A stretch of DNA of 64,000 bases from Symsagittifera roscoffensis (taxonomy: Eukaryota > Xenacoelomorpha > Acoela > Convolutidae): positions 45,615,346-45,679,345 of the forward strand of contig NC_087064.1 in assembly GCF_963678635.1 (NCBI RefSeq), written 5' to 3'. Below are positions 23,215-33,908 of this stretch, piece by piece; position 1 is the first letter of the stretch, and each line of letters starts with the position of its first letter. The position numbers were made by a program, and so were the translations under genes. Below the pieces are notes generated by a model. The model saw nothing but the letters and a program-made list of their open reading frames with translations, made no database searches and was not told where the DNA came from.

Positions 23215-23640
23215 AACAATGTCGTCATAACGGACAGCGATTTCATACTCACGGAACGTACATGCGCTATAGCGATAACCGCGGATGTAAGCTTCAAAAC
23301 AGCACTAGCGGCTGACTTTAAAGAGAGTATAAGAATATCGAGTTTTCAAGGAAACAGAGGCCTGGTGTGGGAGGGATGATAGCGCTGCCCCCTGTTGCAT
23401 TAGATGCTAGGGAAATGTTTGTGTTTCCTGGTTACTAAGGCCACTGATAAGCAACACGTGAATCCAGAGAGCTTGATATTGGCCTTGACTCGGCTTAGGA
23501 ATTTTCTGGTTGAGAGAGGAGTGACCTATCTCTCGTTACCAGTGTATGATCCCAATAGGGGAAAGCTACATCCGAGAGAGTTATATGCCCTTGTACACGT
23601 GATATTTTCGGAAACTTACATAGAAGTTTGCTTAAATTAA
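23215..23640 (+). pseudogene. Divergent macrodomain (TARG1/OARD1-like) at Pol C-terminus
   Basis: About 140 residues in two frames (to 23376, then from 23383 and 23404 to 23637) follow the macrodomain plan. It starts with NNVVITDSDFIL, then CAIAITADVSFKTALAADFK, a middle near GNRGLVWEG, then CFLVTKATDKQHVNPESLIL, LTRLRNFLVERGVTYLSLPV, GKLHPRELYALVHVIF and TYIEVCL. The VTK strand, the following helix, the GVT-LSLP strand and the terminal helix/strand match the order of TARG1-type ADP-ribose hydrolases. The Gly-rich loop and the Asp that TARG1 uses before the last helix are not evident (DPNRGKL in its place), so binding rather than hydrolysis is likelier. A frameshift pair at 23376-23435 breaks it. 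Assignment is by pattern only. Confidence 0.55.
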
Positions 23641-24118
23641 AAGTACTATCTGAGCATATGCTAGGAGTTGCGTTCGGCGATAAGTGGGTTTTATTAAGTT
23701 CACTTTATAGGCATTAGGATTAAGTTTTAGGTTAGCTACTAGGTATCATGTTTTTATGTAATACTCTGTATATGTGATGTTTATGTGTTATGTTATTGTT
23801 AGGGTATGTTTTATGTGATGTCTGTATCATAGCGACTTGGAACACTCCAGGTACTGAAGGTGATAGCGCTCATTTGTGTTATCTTGGTAAGGTTCAGGTG
23901 GACGATCCACCTTGGTGATAGTTTTTAAATCAAGAACAAAAGAGAATCTCAATGGATCGTTTTTAAAAGATGTGAATGATATTTTATCCAGGAAATGGAA
24001 CGGCATGAAATCATGGTTTTAAGCCGTGACTTCCATTTTAGATCTTGATTGACCCAATTTTGTTTATTGACTTTGAAGAATCAAGAGAACACGACGACAA
24101 GATACACACGCTAGAAAG
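23641..24118 (+). promoter_or_regulatory. Spacer between the two coding modules
   Basis: An AT-rich 478-base gap with no open frame separates Pol from the second module. It holds a perfect 7-bp hairpin with a CGA loop (23896-23912). It also has a 13-base segment TTGGAACACTCCA (23837-23849) that is the exact reverse complement of leader bases 14252-14264, and a splice-acceptor-like CCATTTTAG near 24033-24041, about 80 bases before the ATG at 24119. It could serve for a spliced subgenomic mRNA or an internal promoter. Neither is proven. Confidence 0.45.
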
Positions 24119-24952
24119 ATGGGTGACACAAATGACTTGATGGACCTTGTCTCAGCGAGTCTAGGAGCGACTCTGGAGAAGATAGAGCAGCGGCTGATTG
24201 ACTGTGATTTTGCACAAGAAGACCCGGGACTGGCGATGTTTGTGGTCGCGCCCCTCAATGCGTTAGGACTAGAGGGTCGAGGGAATCGCTCCACTGATGT
24301 AGTGTTGATGCTGGCCTTCGGTGAGTCCGGGACCGCCGAGAGAGGTCAAAAACGACTGATGAGATGGCGGCGAGGAGAAAAGTCTGGCCACGACTTCGCT
24401 CGTGAGCCGGGACTAGGCGAGCAGAGGGATCATCGGCTAGGTGAGATGCCCCTACCTGTTCAACCTGTGCAGCCCCTCATTGGAGCGAAAAGACTACGTG
24501 ATGGGCCGGGCTGCTCCACGACTGAAGAGAGTGAGGATGAATGAGATAGAGATCCAGACCTCGGAAATAAGTGAGACATTGGAGAAGAAGGAAAAGGATC
24601 AGAGGGAGCTGTGTCCCAAGCTGAAGGAATACAGGGCAATAGCTCGAGAAAGATACGAGTGGAAGGAGAAGTTCGAGGATATGCAAATAGCTTTCAAAGA
24701 AGAAAAGGTAAAGCACCTGAAAGAGCTATATATGGCAAGGGTGAGCCAAGTGTCACCGGAGGTTTTGGCGACGATGAACTCTTCGGATGGATCCAGGGAC
24801 ACACGTCCCAAGACGAAAGCACAGGAGCTGTGTGCTCCGAGAGAGCCCGGGGCTCCTCAGCAGACATAACAGTCTGCTCTGAACCCGAGGAATACGATAC
24901 CGGATCCTTCAGACACCTATCTGGCTCCCCAGTTTCAGGAGTCCAATAAATC
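24119..24952 (+). pseudogene. Second module, N-terminal region with coiled coil
   Basis: It opens with ATG at 24119 (MGDTNDLMDLVSASLG, then LEKIEQRLIDCDFAQEDPG). The first frame ends at 24544. The protein continues in another frame (24540-24869) as a highly charged, heptad-like helix: ETLEKKEKDQRELCPKLKEY, then ERYEWKEKFEDMQIAF. Such a coiled coil could oligomerise the product, as in many retroelement ORF1 or Gag-like proteins. A short tail rich in Pro, Ser and Gly follows to 24952. No known family is recognised. GC content matches gag-pol upstream, supporting common origin. Confidence 0.5.
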
Positions 24953-24954
24953 AG

Positions 24955-25565
24955 GTGGCCAGAGCAGCGATGAATGAGATCAACAGGACCACTGGTCGGA
25001 CGCTGGGTAGGGTCGTCCCTTCCCAACGCCTTGATCGTTCCTCGAGTAGCTCGGAGCGAATACCCCGAGCCAAAGTACCAACGGGAACTACACATGGCGG
25101 AACGACTCAGAAATCTCGCGTAGTGGACATCAGGAAGAACCTAACGGTACGCAACAAGTTCGTGCAAGTAGCCGCGGAGGATCCTCGAGCTTGTCTGAAT
25201 GACATGGGCTGGAATCCTGCCATAAGCAACCAGGCAATTTCATGGAGTCGTCATTTGGTTGTCGGAGATAGTCTAGTGAGTGATTTGAACGAGATCTTTG
25301 TCAGTGGTCAGACTACTGTTCTATCTTTTGGAGAGGCCTCCGTGGCTCAGGTCATCAAGATGATGGAGTTCCAGGGCGAGGATCACCTAGACACGTTGGT
25401 GATAATGCTCGGGACCAATGACGTTTCGTGGGTCCCTGTAACCCCAGAGGGCAAGTGGGAGCCCCTACTGGTCTAACTTCTGAACGAACTGAAGGAGAAA
25501 TACAGGCCCAGACTCTCGACGATACCGCAGAACCCGGAGGTGGGCACGCCGGCGGCGGAGAGAAA
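24955..25565 (+). pseudogene. SGNH/GDSL-hydrolase-like domain 1 of second module
   Basis: In a 173-codon frame from 24955, residues 1-75 are basic and Ser-rich. Residue 101 onward reads LVVGDSLVSDLNEIF, an SGNH block I with nucleophile Ser in GDSL (G at 25264). A Gly-containing block II region (SFGEASVAQVIKMM) and LVIMLGTNDVSW, block III GxND (25411-25422), follow. A stop at 25474-25476 interrupts it; the fold appears to continue as LLNELKEKYRPRL and TIPQNPEVGTP. Block V (DxxH) is not found before sequence turns into linker near 25565, so it is truncated. Members of this family hydrolyse esters. CR1-type LINE ORF1 proteins also carry such esterases. Confidence 0.6.
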
Positions 25566-26095
25566 GGTTGGGGACTGCTCCTCCCCCTAGAAGACAACCG
25601 TTGGAGAGCCGACTTGGGAGATCAATTGATCAGAGTCAGACTCGCTCTCAGACCATATCGAGGACGAGTAACCCGCCCACCACGACAACTCCTGCCTCTA
25701 CAGGAAACCCATCGACGAGCGTCACGCCGGCGGAAGGAATTGAGCCAAGCAGCGTGCTGCTTTGGAACCATCCAGACCCCAGCGGTTGAGGACAGTATAA
25801 AACGGACATGTCAACGAACTTGAACATGAACACATTGACGTGTCGAGTGGATGCAAGGAGGATGATGGGTGGAGATAGTCCCACAATGTCGGGATTATAT
25901 CGAATACCGGGCGTGGACTGGTTGTTGGCGGAACAGGAACCGTTTTGCTCCGCGACTACGCTCAGGTTCGTGGACCTTGATGGATTGCCTCAGGACAACA
26001 CTTTTGGGCCCTCTTACCCGATCTCTTACGGACGTCTGTCGGAGAGCCAGGGAATTGACACCATCCTCCCAGAGGGACAAACTCCTGACAGAGAA
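25566..26095 (+). pseudogene. Pro/Ser/Thr-rich linker region of second module
   Basis: One frame (25568-25789) reads a Pro/Thr/Ser/Arg-rich segment (APPPRRQPLESRLGRS, then TTTTPASTGNPSTSVTPAEG), ending HPDPSG. The next (25808-26098) reads CRVDARRMMGGDSPTMSGLY and RIPGVDWLLAEQEPFCSATT. The junction with SGNH domain 1 is abrupt. It is probably a flexible hinge between the two hydrolase-like domains. A frameshift near 25790-25800 and another near 26000 break it. Confidence 0.4.
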
Positions 26096-27455
26096 TAAGC
26101 CCAACAACAAGCATCATAAGATGTACAGGCAGTTCTCTAAACCACCCGGCCAGGCGCCTGGTGAGTATTCGAGAGACTATCCCCGAGCGACCTCGGTGGA
26201 GGGGGACGATAGGAGATACGCGGGACTGAAGGCACCAGTGGGTGACAGCCTGTTTGCTGCCTATGATCCCCTGGATATAAAGGCTGCCAAATATCTGATA
26301 GTGGCCAGTTAAGACTATCTCTACCCGCCTCGTTCCCTCTTTTGGCCCGACGTGATTTTCTTGACAGCGACTATGTTGGACTGGGGGCAATCAGTAGGCA
26401 TGACAATAAGCGTGCGGAGGATGACCAGTATGAGTCCGCAGGTGATAGTAATTGCCGGCTCGAATGATCACCTGCAGAGCAGAGGGTTGTTGTCCCGTCT
26501 GACAGATGGATCAATCCCGAGCAATGAAGTCATAGGAGAGGCTATAATGACATTGCTCTCAGTCATGACCGAGGTGGAGGCATCAGTGGAGCGACAGTTC
26601 ACCAAGAAAGTGGTGAAGTTCATCTTTGTGTTATCACCGGGGTACGCCACATTGCCAGAACCCCTACAGTTTGTGTACACGATGGTCACAACTCTAGCGG
26701 AGGGACGGTTCAGCGTAATAATACCTGCGCCGAACACAATGGTGGACCCTAACAACTATAACTCACCCCGTTCTGAGCTTCCTGCCATCTGGGCTGACAT
26801 TTCCAATGCCATCCAGGGATTCAAGGATTGCAGCACAACTCGGTTGGTGCTAGATAAAGTCCTGGGGTTGGAGCTGTCCAACATCGCCAGGTTACTGAAG
26901 TTGAGGCCAGGAGTAGATGATGATCACTTGTTAGTGCAACAGGTGGCCAATGACCTCTGGTTCAGACAGGTGGATTATGCTAGAAATGAACAGCGGAGGA
27001 CGGTCAGAAGAAATGTGACATCGGCAGAAGAGGACCTCATGGCGGTGGCCTTGAGGATGAAGCCACATACCAATGCCTGGTTGTGTTTGTCGCCAAGAGT
27101 GTGCACCGTGGGCGAAGACGTGTTCGAGCATGCACCGGCAGTAATCAAGGAGATACACACTTATCTGAAAAACTTGTTCAACGAGAGGGAGTTAGCCGGA
27201 GGCATGATGTTACAATTGATGCAGGACGTAAACACGATGTCTTTGGATAAATTACAAGCTAATATTTTAGCCACGAGGGCACAATGTGAGATATCAGGGT
27301 GGAATGGGAGTGAGATCGACGCCATCCTTCCTGTCAACGTGTTACCCGAGGGCCTCCCGGAATCTGATCGCGAGCTTCGTCAAGGACATCCGGAAACTGT
27401 CGACTGGTCTGGTACTGGCACTGTACGTGACGTTTGGTCACGAGAACTTTATTAA
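26096..27455 (+). pseudogene. SGNH-like domain 2 and following helical region
   Basis: After AYDPLDIKAAKYLIVAS near 26260, a 367-codon frame (26352-27455) reads QVIVIAGSNDHLQSRGLL. Here GSND at 26457-26468 is an SGNH block III-like motif after a hydrophobic beta strand. Next come KFIFVLSPGYATLPEPLQ and a strand/loop FSVIIPAPNTMVDPNN, again in the flavodoxin-like order of SGNH hydrolases. No GDSL nucleophile precedes it in the expected place, apart from the weak KYLIVAS region, and no clear DxxH follows, so it may be a non-catalytic relative. Residues beyond 150 are helical and unassigned. Confidence 0.5.
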
Positions 27456-28225
27456 GAGGCCTGCAAATCTCTTCACCCAAGCGTTAGCGGACCTGAGATT
27501 GGGTGGACTCCTTACCCTGATCGCCATGACATATGGTCGGTTGGGCGATTTGTTCGTGCTGTTACGCTAACCCGAACAACTGCAGGGAGCGAGTCGAGAA
27601 TTCAACGCGCAGCTGAAAACTGCCTCATACAGGAATATGAAGGATTGGAGGATACTCTTGCTCCAGTACCTCCTGCAACAGAACAGGAGTATCACAGGAG
27701 AGGTCAAGGTGGCAACGGGAGCGAGTGAATGCAAACAGTATTGTGGCGTGCCCTTGCTGAGATATATGGATGTAATGATGCGGATCGATCCGCTGGCTCT
27801 GGTCCATGGAATAAGGGAGTTCGTCACGGTGGTGTACGGGCTGGTGATGTCATAGCGTTCCCAGACGTGCAAGTGAAGGCATACAGGAATTCGGTATATA
27901 TGTCAACTTAGTCTCAGTTGTGGATTGTTTCGTGCTGAATTGGGTGGAACATAAAGAGTTGAGAGGATTGGCCAGCGACGACAGGTTATTCGGAAAGATA
28001 GCGGAGCCAGGAGGGATGTTGATGGACTTCAACAACAATATCAAGTGCAAAATGGGCGGCGAGGACCTTTCGCATGTCCAGTTTAATCCGGAGCTTTGGA
28101 ACCTGCGACCAGTGGTGAAGGATTCAGGAGAGGCGATGCGGGTCCCACTTTTGCCGGAAGCATATGCACACGTCAAAGAGAATCAGCAAGTGTGGCTTTC
28201 AGAGTCCAGGTCGCTGCCGGACTAA
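27286..28225 (+). pseudogene. Second module, unassigned region A
   Basis: The coding sense continues through overlapping frames: NLIASFVKDIRKLSTGLVLA in 27286-27570, then LQGASREFNAQLKTASYRNM and RILLLQYLLQQNRSITGEV to 27855, then DCFVLNWVEHKELRGLASDD and QFNPELWNLRPVVKDSGEA to 28225. The frame changes at about 27345, 27570 and 27850. It is mixed helical and hydrophobic with no recognised motif. Uniform codon style and few lesions show it was a real protein until recently. Confidence 0.5.
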
Positions 28226-28870
28226 TGCTCCCGATATCCGACGATAAGGAGGATGTTGTTGGGGGTCAAGTCTCCTGTCATTGCCCCTCGCATCGGAGCG
28301 GCTCGCGATGCGGAAGAAAAAATGCGGAAATGGAGTGAAGGGATGGAGCCGCGCTTCATCAATTGGAACGTTGTGGCCATGCATACTTTCGACTTCACGT
28401 TTCCTGATGCATGGAGCCGGAAGAAGATCACGGAACCACCTTCCAGGAGTTTTCGTTGACGTGTGGAATGACGTGTACACACCAGCCGATAATTGGTCAC
28501 GATTGAAGTGGCCAGGAGAAGTGAAAGTGATACTATTGGAAATGACAAAGGAGTGCAGAGGAGGCACGTACATGACGATCGACGAGCTGGCGCCATATGC
28601 CGACGAATCGGTAGAATTCCTGGTGAATGACGAGTTTATCCATCACGCAGGGGATCTGACCGTACCGGCGCGGCCGGACTCGGGCATAGATATGCGACAA
28701 GGCCCTTCGGGAACTGGCCCGAGACCAGACATGAACGATGATGAACAGATGGATCAGGGCGACGATCTTATGGAGGGAAAGGAAGAGAAGTCGAATGGAT
28801 TGGACCTGGGAGCGTTGGAGAGAGTCTTCACTTCAGTGAAGACGACGACGGGGAAGTCGATGGAAATCTA
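28226..28870 (+). pseudogene. Second module, unassigned region B with acidic end
   Basis: The segment reads in the 28253 frame WSEGMEPRFINWNVVAMHTF, then in the 28281 frame FVDVWNDVYTPADNWSRLKW and TYMTIDELAPYADESVEFLV. It ends in an acidic, Gly/Asp-rich stretch (DMNDDEQMDQGDDLMEGKEE) and stops near 28875. The acidic stretch resembles a domain border. No family is recognised. Confidence 0.45.
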
Positions 28871-30034
28871 TTGCTGATGACACCACCGTCTTTCATGTCC
28901 CCTACGAGGGAGGCGCTGGCCAGCTTATCCCTAGTGGATCCAATAGGTCTGGCAATGGACTACCGAAGTAGGGACATACATAAACTGCTCCATGAATCAC
29001 CAAGAAGGAGAAGAGTTGACGAGACCATGAGGGTATCCTTCCTGAGCACATTACCTGAAGAGGAGTGGGAGAGATACCAGAGTAAATTTGAACGTAAGGT
29101 AGGAGTGACCTGGAACCGAGTGACCTTCATGGAAAGGACATGGTACGTGATAAGCAGGTACGGGACGCAGTCCGTAATGAAGGTGGGGTTAAACCGACCC
29201 ATCACGCGCGAGGTTCTGGAGAAACTTATTAGCTCCGTAGAGTCCGATGTTCTGACCGAGATCAGTGCCGATGCTCAGCGGATCACCAGAAAATTACTCA
29301 TCAGGCGAGCCAAGAAAGGGCTGAAGCGGTTGAAAGGGAAGACAGGAAGCAAAAATGTGAATCAGAAACTGGTGAAGTCGAAAGCCAGTGCAGTGGTGGC
29401 CTCGTTGGCAGAGGTAGCTCGTCCGAGTGAGAGTGGACAAGAAGATGGTGCGACGCTGGCCGGGGGAGAAAAAGAGCACCTGATACTACCTTATTTATTG
29501 GCAGGTTTGACCACAACGGCCACAAGATCGAAGAAAAGCGCACGGACTTTGGCGGCTACGAAGCTCGAAATGGAAGTCATCAGTCAGTGTGGATCTGGAG
29601 GACTTGATGATTACAAGCCCTCGCGAACCAATATGGCCCGGATGAATCTGGACGGACAACTAGGCATAGTCGAGCATAGTTGGATCACAGTGCCACACTC
29701 GGTCCACATGGGAGATCCAGCAGGGGGTTATGTAGAGATGCTTAAGGCAAGGAATTCCGCGAGAGGGCACTTGATGGCCTGGGACGAGAAACAAGCCATG
29801 CAGGAGTATTTGAAGGAGCTGACGGAGAACTCAAATTTGAGTCGGAAAGAATACGGCACGGTGATGTCTTCGGAGGCAAATGAAATCAGGCTGGAGAAAA
29901 TGCTCGAAATCTCTTGGAGGGCGGCCCTCCAAATATACTTCGACGAGACGATGCATGCACCTATGACGGTGGCAGCAACCTGGCCTATCCGTGTGCATGA
30001 ACTGACTTGCAGGTACGATTGGCCTGGTGTTTAA
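28871..30034 (+). pseudogene. Second module, unassigned region C (387 codons open)
   Basis: This is the second longest open frame of the module. It starts MTPPSFMSPTREALASLSLV, contains EEEWERYQSKFERKVGVTWN and a strongly basic stretch (RRAKKGLKRLKGKTGSKN, near 29310-29360) suited to nucleic-acid binding, then a helical C-terminal part (SARGHLMAWDEKQAMQEYLK). No enzymatic motif is seen. It overlaps the next frame at 30007-30034, a one-base shift. The intact length argues that purifying selection acted until recently. Confidence 0.5.
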
Positions 30035-30819
30035 TGGGAATCAAGAGATCGGAATATGAAGCCAACAACTACTCGAAATCAAAAGAACAGGAACTGGAAC
30101 TGAATGAAGCCCTGCGAGTGTTGATTTCTAGAGACGATTCGGCGATAGCCTGGGCTAAGCGTGAAGATGCCCTTTGCTTTGTGAGGTTTGTGGTGGATCG
30201 TATCCCCACTCCTGTATTGGAAGATTGCATAAAAACCGTTCGGCAAGGGGGAGTTGATCGTGAACGAAACTTTCTGAGGGCATTCCTGGAGCTATATCAG
30301 GACATGCCGCTGCCCACACCAAATAAGGAATCGAACGACATGGAAAGCTATCGCAGCTTGGAAGAAGTGTAAAAATACTCCAACAAGGAGTTTAAAGTGA
30401 GCCGGGAGTCAATTGAAGCAGTCAGGGGACAGAAGGACTATGCAACACTGGGGAAGTTGAAGTCGTTACAACATGTGTCAGGCATACCAGAGATGGCGTA
30501 CAATCCCTTCGTGGACGAGGAAGCCAGGGAAGCATACTTTGACTATGAGCAAGTTGTGGTACTTGATTTTTGGGTCGAGTGAGTCAAGGAAACTGGCATG
30601 TTGTTGGTAGAACAAGCCAAGCTGGGAATCATTTTGGAAGAACGAGTGATCAAACCCTCGGTTCCCGAGCTAAAGGGGCAAGTGAGCTTTGATTGTGGTT
30701 CTTGGGAAGGTCGCTTGAAGACCAGCTTAGTAACCATGTGGGAGCTCATGATGGTGTCCACATCCAAACGCCGTTTTAAGGTGGGACACGACGGCCGATG
30801 TCACATTGGACTTGGATGA
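30007..30819 (+). pseudogene. Second module, unassigned region D
   Basis: One frame is read through three stops (TAA at 30370, TGA at 30580 and a final TGA at 30817). It reads SKSKEQELELNEALRVLISR, then FVRFVVDRIPTPVLEDCIKT, FKVSRESIEAVRGQKDYATL and VSFDCGSWEGRLKTSLVTMW. The first two stops are single lesions in an otherwise continuous frame of about 270 codons. Mostly helical; function unknown. Confidence 0.45.
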
Positions 30820-32076
30820 TGACGCTAGTCTACACGATTCGGCCATGATACACCATCTGCTGGCCCTGAAAAATAAAGAAGCAGAAGAGCGGACCGTCCA
30901 CGAAGCAGAAGATCGGACCGACCAGTAGTGGAAAGGACGGACACGTGTGCAACTCGGGGCATTGCCTGAATACGCTGAGTGAGCAGCATCTCCAACTGGC
31001 TCAATTGTCGGGGAGGTTGAATATGTGGGACAAGAATGGAATGGAGTTAATTGGGCAGCTGCAAAATTCCTTGGAGTTTTGCAGTACGACGAGCTCCATA
31101 GAATCACTGGAACGCCTGGAGCGTGCCCATGGGCTAGTGACGTCCCTTAGTGTGGAAGTGTTCCCTGGAGCGTTACAGACTGAGCAAAAGATTGGAGGTT
31201 GGCGAGAGGCTCTGGAGAACGAGATGAATTTGAAAGACAGTGATGCCTATCATAGACCTGCTGGTTCGAAATATCTGGTGGCTTCGAGCTCTGCACCATA
31301 TTGCAATAGTAGGTACCCAACGCACATGCTGGTGATGGACGCGAAGACACAGCAGGTGTTGGTCGATCAAATCTTCTCTGTGCCAAAGTGCGTGAGGTTG
31401 GCCAGGATGTCGGAAAGGTCATAGATGATGAGAAGGACGATGTACACAGGATGATGATGGAAGTGGAACAGTTGCTGGGAGCTTCAGGGTACCGGACCCG
31501 GAGGAACATCTTGATGACCCATGGGGAGTACCCTTGTCACTGCCTGGCGCAGACGTTATGGTACCCTAAACGCTGAATTCTGGTGTTAGTGTGGGACGTG
31601 GAGGAGTTGTACTCCACGGGGTTGCCCGACCAACATCAACAAGTGTCAATCGTGGTGGTTAGTGCCATGCTGGCGGCGAGATGGTTGGAAGCTAACGCGG
31701 GCACAGGTGAGCAGGAGACGGCCGTGCCGACACCTTAGCAACTAAGCAACGTGAAGATGAACCGCATTTTAGATCTTTTCAGAACCACTTGCAATGTTCT
31801 GAGGATACCCAAAGCCATTGAGAGGATATGGTCAAGGCAAAGGTTGATGCCTGGGTTCCGTGCAGTGATGGAATCATGGATGTATGAACGCGCGAAGCGT
31901 CATATGTCCAGGAACACGGAGGCCTATCAATCCTTCCAGCTAGATATAGGACCGGGAGCCTATAAGAGAGCATTCCCAACGCACAGAAATGATGTTACCA
32001 CGGCGGTGAAGCGAGTAGCTGGAGCGCCTTGTATTACTGAAGCTGAAAAGAGAGAGGTCTTGAATGAGCTGACCTA
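30820..32076 (+). pseudogene. Second module, C-terminal region E
   Basis: Frames 30945-31424, 31388-31576 and 31751-32076 continue the protein: NMWDKNGMELIGQLQNSLEF, then ESLERLERAHGLVTSLSVEV, YPTHMLVMDAKTQQVLVDQI, RRNILMTHGEYPCHCLAQTL and VSIVVVSAMLAARWLEANAG. The last part is basic and helical (WMYERAKRHMSRNTEAYQSF) and ends TAG at 32074-32076. The Val-rich strands may be a further Rossmann-like core, but no motif proves it. Lesions include stops at about 31422, 31574 and 31736. Confidence 0.45.
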
Positions 32077-33044
32077 GAATTGAATGTGAGCCTGTGCCTG
32101 CACAACAGCTTTTGCAGGAACCGGGAGCAAAAGGAGAATGTGGACTTGCTACCTTGTTGCAAACCTAGGCTGTTAGAGCAGGAGAGTTGGGCACGGCCCG
32201 CAGCTGCGTGGACATGCTGGAGAAAATCCTAGAAGACAGTGAGAACGAAGAGCAAGGACAAGAAGCAATGGAGTGACGAAGACGTGACAAGAGATGAGAG
32301 TGAAAAGTGAAGAGAGAAGGAGAAAAACTTGATTGTCTTTGTGTGCTAAAACTTATACGAATCAACCAAGTTTGATTATTGAAACTGTTAAATTTTTTGT
32401 TTTGCTATAGTTTGGTCACACCAGGCTTTGAGAATTGGTAAACTTGTTGCAATTGTTAAATGACAATGAAAATTTCAGTTGATGCTATTTATTTATATAG
32501 AGAGAGCATAGGTGAGTATATTTACCTATTTAAACACGACTGAAGTTTTTAACCTGTGTAGGACACGTGTTCACTGTGTGGCGACATGGTAGGTTTGGGT
32601 ACGCTCGCTCGAAGAGGGTGAGTACCTCATTACCTTTCCTAGCCACAGAGATTCTTGGTTTTAATATTGAGGACGACAGCATAAATAATTGATTATACTT
32701 GGGTAGTAACATTAGGTTACTTTTAACGGATGCGTGGCCGTGCCACGTCACAAAATTTTAATCAAGCGAGTGCAAAAAGAAATTTTATGGCGAGATGACG
32801 TAAGTAGTCAGAAAAGAAATTTTATCTAAAACACTCCTCATGGTGGAAATTTTGTGAAAATTTTGAAAGGCAGTGAGATATAGTATGATGCCATTTGTGA
32901 CACGCAGTGAGTTGAGGTGGAGCAGATAAATTTCATTTTCTGATGCGATTTGTAAGGTTGATTATAGAGAACTGGAACACTACTTGACTATAACCCGGTG
33001 TTATGCGATCAATGGGGACATTGATGGGGACTGTCCGGGGAGTA
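32077..33044 (+). other. 3' untranslated region and candidate polypurine tract
   Basis: Purine-rich sequence immediately after the last stop (32200-32310) gives way to AT-rich DNA without an open frame. The final bases before the LTR are GGGGACTGTCCGGGGAGTA. The closing GGGGAGTA directly abuts TGTGCC at 33045, the position and composition expected of a plus-strand primer tract. Short minus frames here are not supported. Confidence 0.5.
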
Positions 33045-33908
33045 TGTGCCATTCCGCCGGATTTACACAGCCTAACTTTTCGGAACAACGCGAGAATAGA
33101 ATTAGAGGCCTTAACGATCAATAATTAGTAAAAAGGAGGGTCAGAGTATTCTTGGATTTTAAATTTTCAAAAATTGGAATTGTGACGTCACATTTTTGAG
33201 AAATGCAAAAACGGCCATTTTGAGCCGAAAAACAGAAGAAAACAGAACAACAGCTGAATTAGTGAAAAACAGTCAAACGTGAACGAAAAAAAACGCAGCC
33301 TCTCATCGTGACAATCACGCACGATAAGACAGCTAATTAGAGACGACAGACGGAAGGGACGCTTCAGCGGGTAAGGAGTAAAGAGCAGTACCCTCCCGTG
33401 CCACGAATTGGGAGTAATAACCACGTTATTACAGTGAAATTACGGAGGCGGAGGCTCCCCCCCCCCCCCAGTTTCAGTATATGGTGAAGGACTATAAAGA
33501 ACTTACTTTTTAGCTACTATGATGCCATAAAAATTTTGAATAAACACTGGTAAAACTTGATGTTTTAGAATATGAGTAGCTAGAAAGAGGAAAGGATCTA
33601 TCCATCTCCAATGGATTTAATATAGAACTGTCACCAAAAACAAAGTAAAATAGGATATTCGAGCCGTGTTTTTAAAAGCAATCACGTAGTCTGAGGATCC
33701 GACACCCAGCTATGTGGTTGTGTTCGCATGTAAACGAAAGCTGATCAAAAGTCGTTTGACTGAGGGCCTAAAAATAGTCACTTTTTACTTAATTACTTAG
33801 CCCTAGACAGAACAAAAAATCAAGTGGCTAGGTCGAGACAGTGAAAAACGAGTAGAATATAGGTAAAAGACGCCGGCCAGTCGTTAATAGGTTTTTTCTA
33901 AGCTCCGT
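33045..33908 (+). mobile_element. 3' LTR of the large element (right end truncated)
   Basis: It starts TGTGCCATTCCGCCGGAT and follows the other family-2 LTRs for about 864 bases, including the CRE-like palindrome at 33181-33192 and TATAAAG near 33491. A C-run (33458-33469) and an extra TTACTTAA copy near 33790 are private. It stops matching after TCTAAGCTCCGT, so the last 350 bases of a full LTR are missing, exactly as in the copy at 6532-7396. Its mate is the collapsed LTR at 12370. Confidence 0.75.
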
